Shown: positions 40,953 through 50,901 of the stretch, one piece after another
Layout of the letters: the number at the start of each line of letters is the position of its first letter
Position numbering within the stretch: the stretch's first letter is position 1
DNA from: Pseudocitrobacter corydidari
GTDB lineage: Bacteria > Pseudomonadota > Gammaproteobacteria > Enterobacterales > Enterobacteriaceae
Length of the DNA stretch: 64,000 nt
Reading direction: 5' to 3'
NCBI RefSeq assembly: GCF_021172065.1
Contig: NZ_CP087880.1
Span: 4,068,583 to 4,132,582, forward strand
The notes under the pieces: generated by a model
Told to the model about the DNA's origin: nothing
What the model saw: only the letters and a program-made list of their open reading frames with translations
Database searches by the model: none
Program-made: the position numbers and the translations under genes

Positions 40953-43900
40953 GTTTACTCACTCTCTCTTTAGGTATTACGCTGATTCCGGCGAGTTATG
41001 CCGCGCCTTCCGCGCAGGAACAACTGCTCAATCAGGTGCGACTGGGGGAATCCAGCAAGCGCGAAGATATCGTGCAGCAGTCGCTCTATCGCCTGGAGCT
41101 GATCGATCCAAATAACCCGCAGGTGCTGGCCGCGCGATTGCGCTACATGCTGCGTCAGGGCGATACCGCCGGGGCGCAGAAGCAGCTTGAGCGAATAAAA
41201 ACTCTGGCACCCAACTCAACGGAATATAACGCTTCGCGCACGGAGATACTGCTGAATTCAGCGGAAGGTCGTCAGGCGCTGCAACAGGCGCGTCTGCTGG
41301 CGACCACCGGCCATGCCGATGAAGCCATTGCCGCCTACGAGAAAGCCTTTAACGGCCCGCCGCCGGACGGTGATTATGCGGTGGAGTACTGGGCGACGGC
41401 GTTGAAAATCCCGGCGCGCCACAATAATGCGTTGGTGCGCTTGCAGGCACTGAACAAGCAGATGCCGGGTAATGTCACCCTGCAATCCACCCTGGCGCGC
41501 ACGCTGCTGGCGGATAATCGCCGTGATGACGCGTTTGCCGTTCTGGAACAGATGGCGAAATCGTCCAACGGGCGCAATGAAGCGGGCGATGTCTGGTTCA
41601 ACGCCATTAAGGATCAGCCACCGAGTCAGGCGAGCGTGCAATCGCTTCAGCGTTTCCTGCAAATTTTCACCACCGGTGAGCAGGCGGATAACGCGCGTGG
41701 CTTGCTGGCGGAACAACAGAAAACCCTGTCTGACCCGACCGTTCGTGCGAAGAGCGAAGCCGCTGCCGCGCTGGCGTCCGGGAATACCGCCTCGGCGATT
41801 TCAGACCTACAACGTGCCGTTGCAACAAACAATAAAGATGCCGACGCCATCGGTACGCTCGGCGAAGCCTATTCGCAGAAAGGCGACCGCGCGCGTGCGG
41901 TCGCCCAGTTGCAAAAAGCGATTGCCCTCGACCCGCAAAACAGCAGCCGCAGCAAGTGGGATAGCCTGTTGAAGACCAACCGCTACTGGCTGCTGATTCA
42001 GCAGGGCGATGCGGCGTTAAAGGCAAACAATCCAGCGCAGGCGCAAACCTATTACCAGCAGGCGCAGCGGGTGGATAACAGCGACAGCTACGCGATTCTT
42101 GGACTGGGCGACGTCGCTGCCGCGCGTAAGGATTACCCGACGGCGGAAGGCTATTACAAACAGACACTGCGCATGGACCGGGATAATAATCTTGCGGTGC
42201 GCGGCCTGGCGAATGTCTATCGGGCGCAGTCTCCCGAGAAAGCGACCGCTTACATTCAATCGTTACCTGCGGCACAACGTCGCAGCATTGATGATATCGA
42301 GCGCGGTCTGACCAACGATCGCCTTGAACAGCAGGCCGAAACGCTTGAGAGCCAGGGCCAGTGGGCGCAGGCCGCCGAGGTTCAGCGTCAGCGTCTGGCG
42401 CTCAACCCGGACAGCGTGTGGATAACCTATCGTCTGGCGAAAGACCTCGACAGCGCGGGCAAGCGCGGTGAAGCCGACTCTCTGATGCGTAATCTGGCGC
42501 AGAAGCAGGCGAAAGACCCGGATCAGGTGTACGCCTACAGCCTGTATCTTTCCAGCACCGAACGTGATGCCGCCGCCATTTCCCATTTAGGCACACTGCC
42601 GCGCAGTCAGTGGAACAGCAACATTCAGGAACTCTCAGACCGCCTGCAATTTGCGAAGACGATGCAGGAGGCGAACCGACTGCGCGACGCCGGTCAGGAG
42701 AAACAGGCCATTGCGCTTCTGCGCAAACAACCGGCGTCTACGCGGATCACATTGACCCTCGCCGACTGGGCGCAGCAGCGCGGTGATGCGCCGCAGGCTA
42801 TCGCGCTCTACAACGAGGTGCTGAGCAAAGAGCCGCAGAATGACGACGCGCGTCTGGGGCTGGCCGAGCTTTATTTAGCGCAGGGCGATAAAGCCGCCGC
42901 GCGTGCGCAACTGGCGCAGCTCTCCACCACGGGCGAAGCGCCGTCGATGGGTACGCAGCGGCGTATTGCGCTGGTGCAGTCCGGGCTCGGTGAAAACGAA
43001 AAAGCGCGTAATACCTTTAACACCCTGGCGCAGCAGGCGAAATCTCAGCCACCGTCAATGGACAGCGCGCTGGTGCTGCGCGATGCCGCACGTTTCCAGA
43101 CGCAGGACGGCAATCCGCAGCAGGCGCTGGAAACCTATAAAGATACGATGGTCGCCACCGGGATCACGCCGACGCGACCGCAGGATAACGACACCTTCAC
43201 CCGCCTGACGCGCAACGATGCCAGCGACGACTGGCTCAAGCGCGGCGTGCGCAGCGATGCGGCGGACCTGTATCGTCAGCAGGATCTCAACGTGACGCTG
43301 GAGCATGACTACTGGGGTTCCAGCGGCACGGGCGGTTATTCAGACCTTAAAGCGCATACCACTATGCTCCAGGTGGATGCGCCGCTCTCAGACGGACGAA
43401 TGTTCTTCCGCTCCGATTGGGTGGACATGAACGTCGGCAGCTTCTCGCGTAAAAGCGACGGCAGCTACGCGCCGGACTGGGGGACCTGCGGCATTAAAGA
43501 TCACGCCTGTCGCGGCGGCGCGAGCGCCAGCGATAACGGCGTCAGCGTGGCGGTGGGCTGGAAAAACGACACCTGGAGCGGCGACATTGGTACCACACCA
43601 ATGGGCTTCAACGTGGTGGATGTGGTCGGCGGCCTGAGCTACAGCAGCAAAGCGGGCCCGATTGGTTACACCCTGGAAGGTCACCGTCGGCCAATCTCCA
43701 GTTCGCTGCTGGCCTTCGGCGGCCAGCAGGATAACAGCAAAGATGGTCACACCGGCAAGAAATGGGGCGGGGTTCGCGCCGACGGCGGCGTGCTCAGCCT
43801 GAGCTATGACAAAGGCGAGGCCAACGGCGTATGGGCGTCGCTGGGCGCGGACCAGTTGACCGGCAAGAACGTTGACGATAACTGGCGCGTGCGCTGGATG

Positions 43901-44422
43901 ACCGGCTACTACTACAAGGTGATTAATGAAAATAATCGCCGGGTAACGGTCGGCCTGAACAACATGATTTGGCATTATCAGAAGGATCTGAGCGGCTATA
44001 CCCTCGGCCAGGGTGGATACTACAGCCCGCAAGAGTATGTGTCGTTTGCCGTGCCGGTGACCTGGCGTCAGCGCACGGAGAACTGGTCGTGGGAGCTCGG
44101 CGGTTCGGTATCGTGGTCGCATTCACGCACCAAATCGCAGGCCAGCTATCCGCTGATGAATCTGATACCGACCGACTGGCGTTATAATGCCAGCCAGGAC
44201 AGCAGCAGCGGTGGCAGCAGTCAGGGCTTCGGTTACACCGCGCGTGCGCTGGTCGAGCGCCGGGTGACGTCGAACTGGTTCGTTGGCGCGGCGGTGGATA
44301 TTCAGGAAGCGAAGGATTACACCCCAAGCCATGCGCTGCTGTATGTGCGTTACTCGGCGGCAGGCTGGCAGGGCGATCTGGATATGCCGCCTCAGCCATT
44401 AGTCCCATACGCTGACTGGTGA
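40934..44422 (+). CDS. bcsC: Cellulose exporter BcsC (TPR and outer-membrane barrel)
   Basis: A 1162-residue protein. A signal peptide (residues 1-23, LIPASYA|A) is followed by a periplasmic superhelix of about 18-19 tetratricopeptide repeats to near residue 780 and a C-terminal BcsC_C beta-barrel that ends LPQPLVPYADW-like (terminal Trp). The barrel start is recognisable from LEHDYWGSSGTGGYSDLKAHTTMLQ. It guides the cellulose chain across the peptidoglycan and outer membrane. The start codon lies inside bcsZ (19-bp overlap), so translation is coupled. It ends the bcsRQABZC operon. Confidence 0.95.
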   Translation: MRKFTLSLLTLSLGITLIPASYAAPSAQEQLLNQVRLGESSKREDIVQQSLYRLELIDPNNPQVLAARLRYMLRQGDTAGAQKQLERIKTLAPNSTEYNASRTEILLNSAEGRQALQQARLLATTGHADEAIAAYEKAFNGPPPDGDYAVEYWATALKIPARHNNALVRLQALNKQMPGNVTLQSTLARTLLADNRRDDAFAVLEQMAKSSNGRNEAGDVWFNAIKDQPPSQASVQSLQRFLQIFTTGEQADNARGLLAEQQKTLSDPTVRAKSEAAAALASGNTASAISDLQRAVATNNKDADAIGTLGEAYSQKGDRARAVAQLQKAIALDPQNSSRSKWDSLLKTNRYWLLIQQGDAALKANNPAQAQTYYQQAQRVDNSDSYAILGLGDVAAARKDYPTAEGYYKQTLRMDRDNNLAVRGLANVYRAQSPEKATAYIQSLPAAQRRSIDDIERGLTNDRLEQQAETLESQGQWAQAAEVQRQRLALNPDSVWITYRLAKDLDSAGKRGEADSLMRNLAQKQAKDPDQVYAYSLYLSSTERDAAAISHLGTLPRSQWNSNIQELSDRLQFAKTMQEANRLRDAGQEKQAIALLRKQPASTRITLTLADWAQQRGDAPQAIALYNEVLSKEPQNDDARLGLAELYLAQGDKAAARAQLAQLSTTGEAPSMGTQRRIALVQSGLGENEKARNTFNTLAQQAKSQPPSMDSALVLRDAARFQTQDGNPQQALETYKDTMVATGITPTRPQDNDTFTRLTRNDASDDWLKRGVRSDAADLYRQQDLNVTLEHDYWGSSGTGGYSDLKAHTTMLQVDAPLSDGRMFFRSDWVDMNVGSFSRKSDGSYAPDWGTCGIKDHACRGGASASDNGVSVAVGWKNDTWSGDIGTTPMGFNVVDVVGGLSYSSKAGPIGYTLEGHRRPISSSLLAFGGQQDNSKDGHTGKKWGGVRADGGVLSLSYDKGEANGVWASLGADQLTGKNVDDNWRVRWMTGYYYKVINENNRRVTVGLNNMIWHYQKDLSGYTLGQGGYYSPQEYVSFAVPVTWRQRTENWSWELGGSVSWSHSRTKSQASYPLMNLIPTDWRYNASQDSSSGGSSQGFGYTARALVERRVTSNWFVGAAVDIQEAKDYTPSHALLYVRYSAAGWQGDLDMPPQPLVPYADW

Positions 44423-44474
44423 TTTTAATCGCTGAAATTAACCGACAACTGTCACGAATTCCATTCTCTTAGCG

Positions 44475-44520
44475 TATAATCGGCCCGCGAAACGTCATAC
44501 TTTGTTACGTTATCGCGGGC
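44475..44520 (+). promoter_or_regulatory. TATAAT element followed by a strong stem-loop between bcsC and pdeK
   Basis: TATAAT at 44475-44480 lies 3 bp before a hairpin with 13 base pairs and one bulge (GCCCGCGA-AACGT paired with ACGTT-A-TCGCGGGC, 44483-44520). The T-content after it (TTCGTCCTGTTTTG) is modest. It may be the bcs terminator, the leader of pdeK, or both. A -35 hexamer is not clear. Confidence 0.5.
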
Positions 44521-44688
44521 TTCGTCCTGTTTTGTTGCGCATCTGATATCTGCACAGTAAGACGTTAGTGCTTTCTGTTGTGGATCGTCGTTTTGTCGGC
44601 CTGTTCCTTTTGGTCACCTTTTGACTTTGTCATCGACCTCGTTATCCTCATGACGGGCAGTGCGTTAAGTATTTAGTGGAGAATTCTT

Positions 44689-46692
44689 TTGCGCGTCAGC
44701 CGTTCACTTACGATCAAACAAATGGCAATGGTTGCAGGCGTAACCATGGTGTTCGTGTTTGTCTTTTGTTTCATTCTGCTTTTTCACTTTGTGCAGCAGA
44801 ATCGCTATAACACGGCCACGCAACTTGAAAGCATCGCCCGTTCCGTTCGCCAGCCGCTCTCGGCGGCCATTCTTAAAGCTGATATCCCGGAAGCGGAAAC
44901 CATTCTTGGCCGCATTCAGCCTTCCGGCATTGTGAGCCGGGCCGATGTGGTGCTGCCTAACCAGTTCCAGGCGCTGCGCATGAGTTTTATTCCGGAACGC
45001 CCGGTTCCGGTGATGATCACCCGTATTTTTGAGCTGCCGGTACAGATTTCACTGCCGCTTTATTCGCTGGAACGCCCGGCAAACCCACAGCCGCTGGCTT
45101 ATCTGGTGCTTCAGTCCGATTCGTACCGCATGTACAAATTCGTAATGAGCGCCCTCGCTACGTTGGTGACTGCTTACTTACTTTTAGTGCTGATCCTCAC
45201 CGTGGCGCTGACGTGGAGCATCAACCGCCTGATTGTGCGCCCTCTGCGCGCGATTGCGAATGAACTGAACGACCTCTCGCCGGAAGAGCGCGTGGGCCAT
45301 CAGCTCACTCTGCCGCGTCTGCATCACGACGATGAAATCGGCAAAATGGTGCGCAGCTACAACCGCCATCAGCAGCTTGCTTTGCGTCAGTATGATGAGC
45401 TTTGCAGCCGCGCAACGCGTTTCCCGGTTTCCGAATTACCAAATAAAGCCTTTTTACTGGCGTTGCTTGAGCGAACCGTCAGCCAGCAGAAAACCACCGC
45501 GCTGTTGATGGTGGCGTGCGAGACCTTGCAGGACACGGCGGGCGTTCTGAAAGAAGAGCAGCGCGAAATGCTGTTGCTGACCCTGGTTGAGAAGCTGAAA
45601 CAGGTGATCTCACCGCGCATGGTACTGGCGCAGGTCAGCGCCTATGACTTCGCCATTCTGGCTGAAGGCGTTACCGAACCGTGGCACGCCATCACATTAG
45701 GTCAGCAAGTACTCACTGTCATGAATGAGCGTTTGCCGTTGCAGGGTATTCAACTGCGCCCAACCGCAAGCGTGGGTATCGCCATGTTCGAAGGCGGGTT
45801 GAGCGCCGAACAACTCTACCGTCGCGCAATTTCGGCGGCCTTTAGCGCGCGTCGCAAGGGCAAGAACCAGATTGAGTTTTTTAACCCGGAGCAGATGGAA
45901 AAAGCGCAAAAACGCCTGACGCAGGAGAGCGACATTCTCTCGGCGCTGGAACACCATCAGTTTGCCATCTGGCTACAGCCGCAAATCGATACCGAGACCG
46001 GAAAGGTGTGCAGCGCGGAAGTGTTGCTGCGCCAGCAGCAGGTGAACGGCGATTGGGAGTTGCCAAACGACCTGATCGACACCATCGAATCCTGCGGGCT
46101 GATGGTGACCGTTGGGCACTGGGTGCTGGAGGAGGCGTGTCGCCTGCTTTCCGCGTGGCAGAAGCGCGGCATCATGCTGCCGCTGTCGGTCAATCTCTCG
46201 GCCCTGCAACTGATGCATCACAATATGGTGCCGGATATGCTGGCGCTGCTTGAACGCTACCGCATAGCACCCGGCACGCTGGTGCTGGAAGTGACAGAAA
46301 GCCGCAGCATCGACGATCCTAAAGCCGCTGTAGCGATTCTGCGACCGTTGCGCAATGCCGGGGTGCGTATCGCACTGGATGACTTCGGAATGGGCTATGC
46401 GGGGCTGCAGCAGCTTCAGCATATGAAGTCGCTTCCGGTGGATATCCTGAAAATCGACAAGCTGTTTGTCGATACCTTGCCGGAAGATGCCAGCATGGTT
46501 GCGGCGATTATTCAGCTCGCACGCAGCCTGCATCTGCGGCTGGTGGCGGAAGGGGTGGAAACGCAGGAACAATATGCATGGCTGAAGGCGGCAAATGTCG
46601 ATGTGTTACAGGGTTTCCTGTTTGCGCGCGCGGTGTCACCGGAAAACTTTGAGCAGGACTACCTGCCGGATTCGGCGGTGAAACCCGATTGA
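44689..46692 (+). CDS. pdeK: Membrane HAMP-GGDEF-EAL protein PdeK (YhjK)
   Basis: A 667-residue inner-membrane c-di-GMP protein. An N-terminal segment (MAMVAGVTMVFVFVFCFILL), a periplasmic sensor to residue ~155, a second membrane segment (ALATLVTAYLLLVLILTVALT), a HAMP domain, a degenerate GGDEF domain (AYDFAILAEG where GGDEF would be) and a C-terminal EAL domain. EAL is written SAEVLLR; the DDFGMGYAGL block, the Lys in DILKIDKLF and the EGVE motif are intact, so hydrolysis is possible. It is next to bcsC, as in E. coli, and may tune local c-di-GMP for cellulose. Start: a TTG at 44689, supported by GTGGAG and by the protein start MRVSRSLTIKQ. It also resembles HmsP of Yersinia. Confidence 0.92.
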   Translation: MRVSRSLTIKQMAMVAGVTMVFVFVFCFILLFHFVQQNRYNTATQLESIARSVRQPLSAAILKADIPEAETILGRIQPSGIVSRADVVLPNQFQALRMSFIPERPVPVMITRIFELPVQISLPLYSLERPANPQPLAYLVLQSDSYRMYKFVMSALATLVTAYLLLVLILTVALTWSINRLIVRPLRAIANELNDLSPEERVGHQLTLPRLHHDDEIGKMVRSYNRHQQLALRQYDELCSRATRFPVSELPNKAFLLALLERTVSQQKTTALLMVACETLQDTAGVLKEEQREMLLLTLVEKLKQVISPRMVLAQVSAYDFAILAEGVTEPWHAITLGQQVLTVMNERLPLQGIQLRPTASVGIAMFEGGLSAEQLYRRAISAAFSARRKGKNQIEFFNPEQMEKAQKRLTQESDILSALEHHQFAIWLQPQIDTETGKVCSAEVLLRQQQVNGDWELPNDLIDTIESCGLMVTVGHWVLEEACRLLSAWQKRGIMLPLSVNLSALQLMHHNMVPDMLALLERYRIAPGTLVLEVTESRSIDDPKAAVAILRPLRNAGVRIALDDFGMGYAGLQQLQHMKSLPVDILKIDKLFVDTLPEDASMVAAIIQLARSLHLRLVAEGVETQEQYAWLKAANVDVLQGFLFARAVSPENFEQDYLPDSAVKPD

Positions 46693-46849
46693 AAATGATT
46701 TCGCAGTTGTGCGAGTCAGCTCAAGGTTTTTAACAATTCAGTTGCAAATGTAGCTATATATATTTCCGTAATGTTTCGTGGGTGTTATTTTGAGGTCACA
46801 AGTTGGGTAATCCCCTACCTGGTTTGTGGTTTTATCTTAAGGACATCCT

Positions 46850-48136
46850 ATGAAAACCTCTTTCTTCAAAAGCCTCTATGTGCAGGTTCTGACCGCCATC
46901 GTCATCGGTGTGCTGTTGGGCCACTATTACCCTGAGTTAGGCGCGCAAATGAAACCGCTTGGCGACGCGTTCGTTAAGCTGATTAAAATGATCATCGCGC
47001 CTGTCATCTTTTGTACCGTCGTGACCGGTATTGCCGGGATGGAAAGCATGAAGGCGGTAGGGCGCACCGGTGCGGTGGCGCTACTCTACTTCGAAGTGGT
47101 CAGTACCATTGCGCTGATTATTGGCCTGATTATTGTTAACGTGGTGCAACCCGGCGCGGGCATGAACGTTGATCCGGCAAGTCTGGATGCGGGCGCGGTT
47201 GCGGTGTACGCCGAGCAGGCGAAGGATCAGGGCATTGTCGCTTTCTTACTGGATGTCATTCCTTCCAGCGTGATTGGCGCGTTCGCCAGCGGTAACATTC
47301 TGCAGGTGCTGCTGTTTGCGGTGCTGTTTGGCTTTGCGTTGCACCGTCTGGGCAGCAAAGGCCAGCTGATTTTTAACGTTATCGAGAGCTTCTCGCAGGT
47401 TATCTTCGGCATCATCAACATGATCATGCGCCTGGCGCCTATCGGGGCTTTCGGGGCCATGGCCTTCACCATCGGTAAGTACGGTGTGGGCACGCTGGTG
47501 CAACTCGGCCAGCTGATCATCTGCTTCTACATCACCTGTGTTCTGTTCGTGGTGGTGGTACTCGGTTCTATCGCCAAAGCCACCGGCTTCAGCATCTTCA
47601 AATTCATCCGCTACATCCGTGAAGAGCTGCTGATTGTACTGGGCACGTCCTCTTCCGAATCGGCGCTGCCGCGTATGCTGGACAAGATGGAGAAACTGGG
47701 TTGTAAGAAATCGGTGGTGGGGCTGGTGATACCGACGGGATACTCGTTTAACCTCGACGGCACCTCTATCTACCTGACGATGGCGGCGGTGTTTATCGCC
47801 CAGGCGACCAACAGCCACATGGATATTTTCCATCAAATCACCCTGCTGGTGGTGTTGTTGCTCTCCTCCAAAGGGGCGGCGGGTGTCACCGGAAGCGGGT
47901 TCATCGTGCTGGCGGCAACTATCTCTGCCGTGGGGCATTTACCGGTCGCGGGCCTGGCCCTGATTCTGGGTATCGACCGCTTTATGTCGGAAGCGCGCGC
48001 CCTGACTAACCTGATTGGTAACGGCGTGGCAACGATTGTGGTGGCGAAACGCGTTAAGCAGCTCGACCAGCAACAACTGGATGATGTGCTGAATAATCGT
48101 ACGCCAGCCAACAAACCGCACGAATTATCCTCTTAA
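46850..48136 (+). CDS. dctA: C4-dicarboxylate:proton symporter DctA
   Basis: A 428-residue DAACS-family importer of succinate, fumarate, malate and aspartate. The hallmarks are the serine-rich loop LGTSSSESALPRMLDKME (about 270-287), the TM7 motif GYSFNLDGTSIYLTM and the second hairpin region SSKGAAGVTGSGFIVLA. Sequence is close to E. coli DctA. In E. coli it is under CRP and DcuSR control; I did not find clear sites by eye in the 157 bp before the ATG. AAGGACATCCT precedes the start. Confidence 0.96.
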   Translation: MKTSFFKSLYVQVLTAIVIGVLLGHYYPELGAQMKPLGDAFVKLIKMIIAPVIFCTVVTGIAGMESMKAVGRTGAVALLYFEVVSTIALIIGLIIVNVVQPGAGMNVDPASLDAGAVAVYAEQAKDQGIVAFLLDVIPSSVIGAFASGNILQVLLFAVLFGFALHRLGSKGQLIFNVIESFSQVIFGIINMIMRLAPIGAFGAMAFTIGKYGVGTLVQLGQLIICFYITCVLFVVVVLGSIAKATGFSIFKFIRYIREELLIVLGTSSSESALPRMLDKMEKLGCKKSVVGLVIPTGYSFNLDGTSIYLTMAAVFIAQATNSHMDIFHQITLLVVLLLSSKGAAGVTGSGFIVLAATISAVGHLPVAGLALILGIDRFMSEARALTNLIGNGVATIVVAKRVKQLDQQQLDDVLNNRTPANKPHELSS

Positions 48137-48148
48137 ATCCTCATCTTA

Positions 48149-48178
48149 AGCCCGTACTCCCTTGCTGGAGTGCGGGCT
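48149..48178 (+). terminator. Stem-loop after dctA
   Basis: AGCCCGTACTCC / GGAGTGCGGGCT pair with a T:T type mismatch and a 6-base loop, 13 bp after the dctA stop. There is no T-run, so strength is uncertain. Confidence 0.62.
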
Positions 48179-48365
48179 CCTGCGCATAATTAGGCGGCGT
48201 TGCATATTGCATGCAGCGACGTCATGCTATCGTAAGACATTATTTTTCGTAGCGATGTGACGTTTTGACGATCGTGTGGTCAAACAGACGTGTTTACGAC
48301 ATTCTTTTCGGCAACCACGACGTGTGGATTGCCTTTGTAACCAGGAACGTTCATCAGGGGTTCAC

Positions 48366-49853
48366 ATGCAGGGCACAAAAATTCGACTCTTAGCTGGCAG
48401 TTTGCTGATGATGGCGACAGCGGGTTATGTGCAGGCAGAGGCGCTACAGCCCGATCCCGCCTGGCAACAGGGTACCCTGGCTAATGGTTTTCAGTGGCAG
48501 GTGCTTTCCACGCCTCAGCGTCCCAGCGATCGCGTTGAAATCCGGCTGGTGGTGAATATCGGCTCGCTCTCTGAAAGCGCGCAACAAACCGGCTACAGCC
48601 ACCTCATTCCCCGCATTGCGCTGACGCAAAGCGGAAGCTTACAACCGATGCAGGCTCGCTCACTGTGGCAGCAGGGCATCGACCCGAAACGGCCGCTGCC
48701 GCCCGCGATCGTTTCCTATGATTACACCCACTTTAATTTAAGCCTGCCGAACAACCGCACAGACTTACTGAAAGAGTCACTCTCCTGGCTTGCCAGCGCG
48801 GGCGGCAGCGTATCGATTACGCCGCAAACCATCGAGCATGCGTTAAATACGCAGGATATGGTGGCAACCTGGCCGCAGGATACCAAAGACGGCTGGTGGC
48901 GCTATCGCCTGAAAGGCTCAACCATGCTGGGCCACGACCCGGCAGAGCCGCTGAAGCGCCCGGTAGATGCCGAGCAGGTGAAAGCGTTCTACCAGAAATG
49001 GTACACGCCGGATGCGATGACCCTGATTGTGGTCGGCAACGTCGATAGCCGCACGGTTGCCGAGCAAATCAACAAAACCTTCGGCGAGCTGAAGGGCAAG
49101 CGTGAAACGCCTGCGGCAGTGCCGACGCTTTCGCCGCTGCGCCCGGAAGCGGTCAGCATCATGACCAAAAATGTCACCCAGGATCGCCTGTCGCTGATGT
49201 GGGATACCCCATGGCAACCGATTCGCGAATCTGCGGCAATGCTGCGCTACTGGCGCGCGGATCTCGCGCGTGAAGCGCTGTTCTGGCACGTTCAGCAGAA
49301 ACTGAGCAAAAACAACGCGAAAGACATCGCGTTAGGCTTTGATTGTCGGGTGCTGTATCTGCGCGCTCAATGCTCCATCAACCTGGATTCTCCGGGCGAT
49401 AAGCTCGACGGAAACCTGGGCGTGGTGGCGAAAGAGCTGGCAGAAGTCCGCGAAAAGGGGTTGCCGGTCGAAGAGTTTGACGCGCTGGTCGCGCAGAAAA
49501 AGCTGGAGCTGCAAAAACTGTTCGCCACTTATGCCCGCACCGACACCGATGTGCTGATGAGCCAGCGTATGCGTTCGTTGCAGAATCAGGTGGTGGATAT
49601 CGCGCCAGAGCAGTATCAGCAACTGCGCCAGAACTTCCTTGATACGTTAACGCTCGATATGGTGAACCAGGATCTGCGCAGCCAGCTGTCGCAGGATATG
49701 GCGCTGATTTTGCAGCAGCCCGCCGGTGAGCCGGAACATAACATGAAGGAACTGAAAGCCACGTGGGATAACGTGATGGCAGCGCCTGCGGCGGCAGAAC
49801 CGGTAAGCGGGGATGACGTGCGTCAGGAAGTGTCGGATATTCCGCCGCAGTAA
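48366..49853 (+). CDS. yhjJ: Inactive M16-family peptidase homologue YhjJ
   Basis: A 495-residue periplasmic protein of the M16 (pitrilysin/MPP-like) family. The signal peptide covers residues 1-24 (GSLLMMATAGYVQA|E). In active M16 enzymes the zinc motif is HxxEH; here the equivalent stretch is GYSHLIPRIAL, which lacks the catalytic Glu and second His. The same is true of E. coli YhjJ, so this is a family trait. Start at 48366 (MQGTKIRL), preceded by AGGGGTTC; an earlier ATG at 48276 would put 30 unrelated residues before the signal. It ends at a large inverted repeat shared with convergent kdgK. Its function is unknown. Confidence 0.9.
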   Translation: MQGTKIRLLAGSLLMMATAGYVQAEALQPDPAWQQGTLANGFQWQVLSTPQRPSDRVEIRLVVNIGSLSESAQQTGYSHLIPRIALTQSGSLQPMQARSLWQQGIDPKRPLPPAIVSYDYTHFNLSLPNNRTDLLKESLSWLASAGGSVSITPQTIEHALNTQDMVATWPQDTKDGWWRYRLKGSTMLGHDPAEPLKRPVDAEQVKAFYQKWYTPDAMTLIVVGNVDSRTVAEQINKTFGELKGKRETPAAVPTLSPLRPEAVSIMTKNVTQDRLSLMWDTPWQPIRESAAMLRYWRADLAREALFWHVQQKLSKNNAKDIALGFDCRVLYLRAQCSINLDSPGDKLDGNLGVVAKELAEVREKGLPVEEFDALVAQKKLELQKLFATYARTDTDVLMSQRMRSLQNQVVDIAPEQYQQLRQNFLDTLTLDMVNQDLRSQLSQDMALILQQPAGEPEHNMKELKATWDNVMAAPAAAEPVSGDDVRQEVSDIPPQ

Positions 49854-49858
49854 CACAA

Positions 49859-49964
49859 CCCTCACCCCGCCCTCTCCCTGAGGGAGAGGGAGAAAAACCG
49901 CACACGCTTAACCTTTGGCACAATCGGTCCCCTCTCCCTTAGGGAGAGGGTTAGGGTGAGGGGG
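49859..49964. repeat. Paired CCCTCACC-type repeat between yhjJ and kdgK
   Basis: Left arm CCCTCACCCCGCCCTCTCCC and onward to GGGAGAGGG; right arm CCCTCTCCCTTAGGGAGAGG and onward to GGGTGAGGGGG. The outer ends are inverted repeats, the arms point outward, opposite to the pair at 7896-7986. It fills the gap between the convergent stops (49853 and 49972) and could fold as bidirectional terminator. Confidence 0.87.
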
Positions 49965-49971
49965 TTCGCCC

Positions 49972-50901
49972 TTAAGCCGGCATCGCCTCGCGCGGAATAA
50001 TCGCGCCGCGATGCTGAATCACGGTGCTGGCAGTCAGGTGGCCACGTTGCGCCGCTGCTGTTGCATCGCCGCCGGTCAAACGCACCGCCAGATAACCCGC
50101 ACTGAAAGAATCGCCCGCTGCGGTGGTATCCACAACTTTCTCTTTCGGCAGTTTCACCGCAGGAACATCAACCACGTTCTGGCCTGCAATCGCCACCAGA
50201 CAAGAGTCTGCGCCGCGTTTCACCACCACTTCTTGTACGCCTGCCGCGTGGGTACGGGCAATCACCTCTTCAACCGGCTTCTCGCCCCACAGCGCGTCTT
50301 CGTCGTCCAGCGTCAGGAAGGCGATGTCGGTGCATTCCAGCATCTGCTGGTAAACCTGCTGGGTTTCTTCTTTGCTGGCCCACAGGCGCGGACGGTAGTT
50401 GTTGTCGAAAATGACTTTCCCGCCGTTGGCGCGGCATTCGCGCAGCAAAGAGAGCAATTTTTCACGGCTGGTCGGGCTTAAAATCGCCAGGCTGATCCCG
50501 CTCAGGTAGAGGTAGTCGTAGGTCGCCAGCTCTTCGCAAACGGCAGCGGCTTCATCGCTCTCCAGCCAGAACTTTGCCGCCGCTTCGTTACGCCAGTAGT
50601 AGAAGGTGCGCTCGCCGGTGTCGTCGGTTTCGATGTAGTAGAGGCCCGGCATGCGGTTGCTCATGCGCTGAATCAGCCCGGTGCCGACGTTTTCTGCTTT
50701 CCAGGCATCCAGCATCTGCTGGCTGAACGTATCGGTGCCCAGTGCGGTGACGTAGTCGACGCGCAGCGCCGCAGAATCAACCTGGCGTGCGATATACACT
50801 GATGTGTTTAAAGTGTCGCCGCCAAAGCCGCGGGTTACGTCTGCGCCCTTCTCGGACAGCTCAATCATGCATTCGCCAATCACGGCAATTTTTTTAGACA
50901 T
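49972..50901 (-). CDS. kdgK: 2-dehydro-3-deoxygluconokinase KdgK
   Basis: A 309-residue PfkB-family kinase that makes 2-keto-3-deoxy-6-phosphogluconate (KDPG) in hexuronate and Entner-Doudoroff-linked breakdown. Signature 1 is GFGGDTLNTSVYIARQ; signature 2 VVDTTAAGDSFSAGYLAVRL with catalytic Asp264. It matches E. coli KdgK and its position between yhjJ and pdeH. It is divergent from pdeH with about 200 bp between. Along with kguK it gives this window two sugar-acid kinases of the same fold. Confidence 0.95.
   Translation of the reverse strand: MSKKIAVIGECMIELSEKGADVTRGFGGDTLNTSVYIARQVDSAALRVDYVTALGTDTFSQQMLDAWKAENVGTGLIQRMSNRMPGLYYIETDDTGERTFYYWRNEAAAKFWLESDEAAAVCEELATYDYLYLSGISLAILSPTSREKLLSLLRECRANGGKVIFDNNYRPRLWASKEETQQVYQQMLECTDIAFLTLDDEDALWGEKPVEEVIARTHAAGVQEVVVKRGADSCLVAIAGQNVVDVPAVKLPKEKVVDTTAAGDSFSAGYLAVRLTGGDATAAAQRGHLTASTVIQHRGAIIPREAMPA

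Noticed and set aside
48366..49853. Active zinc protease call for yhjJ
   Set aside because: The HxxEH motif is absent at the expected position, as also in E. coli YhjJ.
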